Source of the DNA: Sipunculus nudus
Lineage: Eukaryota > Annelida > Sipuncula > Golfingiida > Sipunculidae
Direction: 5' to 3'
DNA length: 64,000 bases
Assembly (NCBI GenBank): GCA_026874595.1
Contig: CM049317.1
Span: forward strand, 36,674,401 to 36,738,400
Positions 59,846-64,000 of this stretch are shown here, piece after piece (position 1 is the first letter of the stretch; every line of letters begins with the position of its first letter). The notes below the pieces were generated by a model that saw only the letters and a list, made by a program, of their open reading frames with translations, did not search any database and had not been told where the DNA came from. The translations under genes and the position numbers were made by a program.

Positions 59846-60006
59846 ATCTCGGACCTTTTACCTCTCGGCCCACACGATGTCGGACCATTATAGATCGGAC
59901 CATTAGGATTTCGGACCACTGGGCCGACGATCTCGGACCACTTTGTATTTGGTCACTACGATCTCGGACCACTTTGCGATCGGACAACTAAGATCTCGGA
60001 CCAAAG
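59846..60006 (+). repeat. GATCTCGGACCA minisatellite
   Basis: About nine variants of gatctcggaccact in 160 bp with irregular spacing of 13-31 bp, for example at 59933, 59969 and 59993, with variants gatgtcggacc, gatcggacc and gatttcggacc. The irregular period is unlike a simple slippage microsatellite. Both strands stay open across it, only because the repeat lacks stops. Confidence 0.88.
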
Positions 60007-60560
60007 TAAAATACATGTCCAAACCGCCTAAACTGTCATGATATAACCGATTTTATATTGATGATACACAATATTATTTCGTCTGCGCGCGATTCAGATA
60101 TTAAAAATTCCATTTAGAAAAATTAGGCCTACGGCATAGCTCAGTATGTATATCCACTCAGAAAACATTTGACATACACTCTTTCACTTAATTTATGATA
60201 GTTTGTGTGAAACGCATGAAACCTTATTCTAACTCAAAGGAAAATGACAAAGTTTATTAGAATTGAATATATACAACATAAAAAGAGGTATATAAACCGA
60301 AATATGAAATTTGTGATAAACTACGTAAACCATAAATGTTCAAGTGAGTACAATGTGTGAATCAAAGAATCAGAACTGGTGTATCGCTGTTACATATCTA
60401 CAATTCAGCTACTGTACTAGATAATATCAAAGAGTGAAACAGTTGTAGTCTAGATATTTTCTTAAAAAAGAAATTCTATAGTGGGAATTGACACCATATT
60501 TAAAATAAAAGAGCTATAAAAGTTTATAAGAATTTCGTATATATACAATATAAAAACGAG
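60007..60560. other. Spacer
   Basis: AT-rich, no supported feature. Confidence 0.55.
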
Positions 60561-60565
60561 ATTTA

Positions 60566-61375
60566 CTCTTTCTCTCATCCAATCTTTCATTCATTTTGTC
60601 TGTCTATCATTCCATTTTTCTTACATTCAATTTGTCTGTCATTCATTCTTTCCTTCCTTCATTCCTTCAATCTTTCATTTATTTTGTCTGTCTATCATTC
60701 AATAGTTCATTCATTAATTCATTCAATTTTTCGTTCATTATATCTTTTTTCATTCATTCTTTCTTTCCTTTATTCATTCAATCTCATTCAAACTTTCATT
60801 TATTTTGTCTGTCTATCACTCAATCTTTCTTTCATTCAATCTGTCTATCATTCATTCTTTTCTTCCTTCATTCCTTCCACCTTTCTTTCATATTTTTTCA
60901 TTGTTCTTTCTTTCATTCATTCTTACCTTCCTTCATTCAATTTTCATTTAATTTGTCTGATATCATCCATTCTTTCTTTCATTAATTCATTCATTCAATC
61001 TTTCTCTTAATCTTTCATTCATTTTGTCTGTCTATCATTAAATCTTTCCTTCATTCAATCTGTGCATCATTCAACCTTTCTTTCATTTATTCTTTCATTC
61101 CTTCATTAAATCTTTCATTTATTTTGTCTGTCTCTCACGCAATTTTTCTTTTATTCATTCCTTAAATCTTTCTTTCATTAATCTTTTTCATTCTTCTTTC
61201 TTTTATTCATTCATTCATTCAATCTTTCTCTCATTCAATCTTTCATTCATTTTGTCTGTCTATCATTCAATCTTTCTTTCATTCCATCTGTCTATCATTC
61301 AACCTTTCTTTCATTCATTCTTTCATTCATTTAATCTTACATTCATTCTGTCTTTCTTTCATTCTTTATCACACA
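60566..61375 (+). repeat. TTTC/ATTC polypyrimidine-rich domain with higher-order repeats
   Basis: About 0.8 kb built from cattc, ctttc and cttcc units. A higher-order phrase, ttcattttgtctgtctatcattcaatc or close variants, recurs about a dozen times (near 60589, 60626, 60677, 60798, 60834, 60947, 61016, 61053, 61116, 61243, 61281, 61330). Long frames here encode F/S/H/I-rich peptides and are artefacts. Confidence 0.93.
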
Positions 61376-61849
61376 CACTCGTATACTTTAATACACGATC
61401 AAATGCACAAACTTTAGAATTATTTATTAATTAATATTACCGTCACTGTTATATTCGTACCTACGAAGAATACAACAGGCCAATTGTATGTTGCCCGTTT
61501 CTTTATAAGGGCCCTTTAACAAAGTCGAAACTACATTGGCTTTGGAAAATAAAGACAGCTCGTTGGTAAAAAAATAGGAAGATCAATATTTAACAATGAC
61601 TAGGTTTAAATTAACGTTAAATATATATTTATTTTCAAACGATGGTCAAATTTTGTCCAGTATAATAAAAAAAATACATTTCATGAAGTCAATTAAATAT
61701 GTTGGTAACCCTGTAGATTTGGGCAACAGATTGAATAATATTGGCTCAAACATATTAGACACATTCCGTGCTTGCATACACTAATTAAATTTTCAAACCT
61801 ACTTTAAAATCATTTCTTTAGTACTAAGTGCAGATTTTGGTTGCTGTTT

Positions 61850-61930
61850 ATCTTACTCTGTACTCGGGAGATGTGTTGGCATACGTTCCGACAGGTAAAA
61901 GCTCATATGACCGACTGATTGAAAATATTT
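61850..61930 (-). repeat. Dispersed repeat family E core, inverted copy
   Basis: tgtactcgggagatgtgttg, gcatacgttccgacagg and gaccgactgattgaaaatat. Paralogous to 37250-37335 within block C. Confidence 0.7.
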
Positions 61931-62717
61931 CCCCTTTGAATTGTTGTCAACATTTTTATATTTATTGTAAATAGTAGTATATATTCTGTTTCCCAGATTT
62001 TATCTATCAGTACAACCAGGGATCTTATGCAGATAATTATAAACAACTGACTGATATAAAATCACTAAGGGTTTCTCCCCTATCAGTCAAATATGCTGTC
62101 AATGCTGTATACCTCGGCATATACTGCATGAATAACACGAACACGTAACTCTCTGAGTTTGCGCCGGTGACACCGTATTTTATATGTTGGAATACATAGT
62201 CTTTTCAATGTACAACTCATTATTGATCTATTCCCTTTAAATATATATGTTGGGGTTTGGTGAAAGTCGGGTCATTTAACGTGTCACCAATAGAGGTCAC
62301 TTTTTTTTACTCAGACGTATACTTCAACATGTTTAACTCCGACGAAGTTTGATTCACATCTTGATTTTTGTTTCGTCATGTCTGTGTCATTACCAAACCA
62401 TCAGTGTAAAAATAATTATTGTCCTATACTACTTTTCAGCTACCAGAACCTTTCTTTAACTCTATATAGAAATTCCGTCTGTAAAAAAAAACAAGATTGT
62501 CTGAAGAAAGAGACTATGTGACAACTTGTACTATCAAGTAGTTAATTCAGGTAATCGTGCGATTAGAATGACTTATTTAGCCTGTAGCCTCAAGAGACAA
62601 GAATCAACTAAGGCACACAGAGTAAATGCAGCTAACAACTATATCCTTCGGGTAAATGGAATGGTCTTTTTAACCTTGCCCGTAATGTGAAGGAATCGAA
62701 CGATTTTCAGCTCACAT

Positions 62718-63865
62718 TTATTAACCTACTAGCTGATAGACCCGGTATACAGGGCTTATTGCCGGGGTTGGGGAGATTTATCAACTGGGATGTGAAATGT
62801 TTGCTCATTTTTTTTAATCCAAAAGTTAACAGAAAATATAGGTTTTCAGTGGGAAACTGTCTCCATAAGATATGTATAAACATTTTGGCACGACAGCAGA
62901 ATAACTCACGCACCTCTCTGAGGCACTACACTTCTGTGAACAGAAAACGTTTCTATGTACAGCTGCGTGTATCTTAATTTTGCCACTTACTTTTAAATTT
63001 CATGAATCCTTAACATCATACTGTCTGTCCGTATTAACTCATAATCTGGTTGAGACAGTGCGTGAGTGATCCTGCAGTCGCTCCAATATTTTTAACATTC
63101 ATTTTGTGGTTCTGCCCTCGTGGCAAGAAATTCATACCCCTGTATGTTTACCTTGATGACCTGGCCAGTGATGGTGTTGACATTGCGAACCGGAATGAGA
63201 CGGGGGCATTCAGGTTTTCGATGATATTTAACTGGATTCTATCGTTGGACGTGTAAAGATTAGGTTGATGTGAGGAACACATGAAAGATTTATTAAATGT
63301 ACGTTGCAAGGAAACTGTTCCTGAAGAAAGAAACAGAAATATGCATACCTCGTAAGTAGCAGAAGCGGACCCAACGGAATTCCATGCAGAGGGTCCGTAT
63401 TCATTTTCAACCGCCGCAATTTTTTTTTTTTTTTTGAGGCCTGAAACCCCAGACACCACTCCACCCCACCCCACCCCACGCATGTTCCTGGAATTGGGAC
63501 CTTGAATTAGGTTTTGTCATTAATCCTCCTGGGTTGAACTCTCCATTTCATAAAGCGAGAAACATGTGTTTTTCTCTTTTACTGACCACGCACGTGGGTC
63601 AAATCCCTCATTGAAAGCAAGCGTTATTCATATGAACAATAGTCCTTAGTGTTAGGGGTTAAGTGACCACGATGCACGCATTCCGGTAATTGCCGAAGAC
63701 GGTTCGGCTGTGCTCGGTAAAAAAATGGAAAAATCACTCAAAATTATATGTATATTAAAAATTGCGGGGATAATAACCGGTAAAATGATGTATGGCACAA
63801 TATTGTACACAGCGCGGTTTTAGAGAACATTGCGCACAAACGGGAACTGAATTCCTTTTATAAGT
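62718..63865. other. Insertion specific to block C copy 2
   Basis: Block C1 reads straight from tatcagctcacat to cgagccaatattaaaa (38160-38230), while C2 has 1.15 kb between the equivalent phrases (62708-62717 and about 63870-63893). Contents: an AT-rich left part, a GC-richer right part with T16 at about 63421-63436, a ccccaccccacccc run (63461-63478), and a possible minus-strand exon (63152-63320). No transposon protein or target duplication was recognised. Confidence 0.7.
63152..63320 (-). other. Possible exon, unidentified
   Basis: 169 bp on the minus strand, preceded by a good acceptor (pyrimidine-rich ttctgtttctttcttcag ending at 63321) and followed by AAG|GTAAAC (donor GT at 63151-63150). 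One frame is open across it and includes RIQLNIIENLNAPVSFRF. The NAPV wording faintly recalls cadherin calcium-binding linkers but is too short to assign. The plus strand is also open (63050-63256). Chance is a real possibility. Confidence 0.22.
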
Positions 63866-64000
63866 ATTAGATGATCATACGAGCAAGTATTAAAAAAACA
63901 CTCAGACGGGGCATTTTGTAATACGGACTTTAATCGTGCTTTTATTTTCCCAGTGCAAATTATGAGTTAGCTGCGTTAGCATGGGCATCATGAGTTGCAA

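Larger units (their letters stand above)
61480..64000 (+). repeat. Segmental duplication block C, copy 2
   Basis: Collinear with 36860-38350 and still matching at the last base of the window, so the block runs on to the right. It is interrupted by an insertion at about 62718-63865. Confidence 0.9.

Noticed and set aside
60596-61434. Long plus-strand frames rich in F, S, H and I
   Set aside because: Produced by the TTTC/ATTC repeat domain, which lacks stop codons in these frames.
1-64000. CRISPR arrays, bacterial operons, rRNA genes
   Set aside because: None seen. Tandem repeats here lack the spacer structure of CRISPR, and no rRNA-like conserved blocks were recognised.

Overview
This window looks like a stretch of an animal genome, most likely a mollusc and possibly a bivalve. 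It is AT-rich, with long (TA)n and (TAA)n microsatellites, poly-A and poly-T runs, no bacterial-style operons, and many decayed retroelements of the Penelope, CR1/Jockey, L1/Tx1 and Gypsy types together with a non-autonomous hAT. I could not support one intact host gene. The window reads as an intergenic or heterochromatin-like repeat landscape. The organism call rests on repeat style and is an inference.

Two large structures organise it. (1) A diverged segmental duplication. Six marker blocks occur twice in the same order and orientation: A 1-5050 / 48892-53310, E 6600-6880 / 55385-55645, F 22476-22575 / 56573-56690, B 26795-30930 / 57170-58770, G 33497-33553 / 59778-59835, C 36860-38350 / 61480-64000. 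The offset is about 48.8 kb for A and E and then falls to about 24.6 kb at C, because the left copy has gained far more DNA. (2) A four-level nested insertion at 7740-20720 that accounts for most of that size difference. A Penelope-like element, minus strand (GIY-YIG end 7740-8160, RT end 20504-20720), is interrupted by an L1/Tx1-like LINE (8165-20503). That LINE is interrupted in its ORF2 by a CR1/Jockey-type LINE (about 8940-15365). The CR1-type LINE is interrupted in its ORF1 by a hAT-type element (12822-14416) with an 8-bp target duplication.

Region by region: 1-5050 is duplication block A1. 5050-7740 holds a (TAA)n-linked repeat and one copy of a dispersed repeat (E). 7740-20720 is the nested transposons. 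20.7-26.4 kb is low-information sequence with one (TA)n and block F1. 26.4-30.9 kb is E2 plus block B1 with copy-specific insertions. 30.9-36.9 kb holds more dispersed repeats, three long (TA)n arrays and a small cysteine-rich repeat. 36.9-38.4 kb is block C1. 38.4-48.9 kb holds GC-richer islets, an approximately 320-bp tandem array (42.7-43.9 kb) and a second Penelope endonuclease remnant (44.8-45.2 kb, plus strand). 48.9-53.3 kb is block A2. 53.4-53.95 kb is a Gypsy RNase H remnant. 55.4-58.8 kb is E3, a LINE remnant, F2 and B2. 59.8-61.4 kb is a GATCTCGGACC minisatellite and an 0.8-kb TTTC/ATTC domain. 61.5-64 kb is block C2, interrupted by a 1.1-kb insertion.

Nothing here forms a working pathway. 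The genes are transposon proteins broken by stops and frameshifts, and the biological interest lies in the insertion and duplication history.
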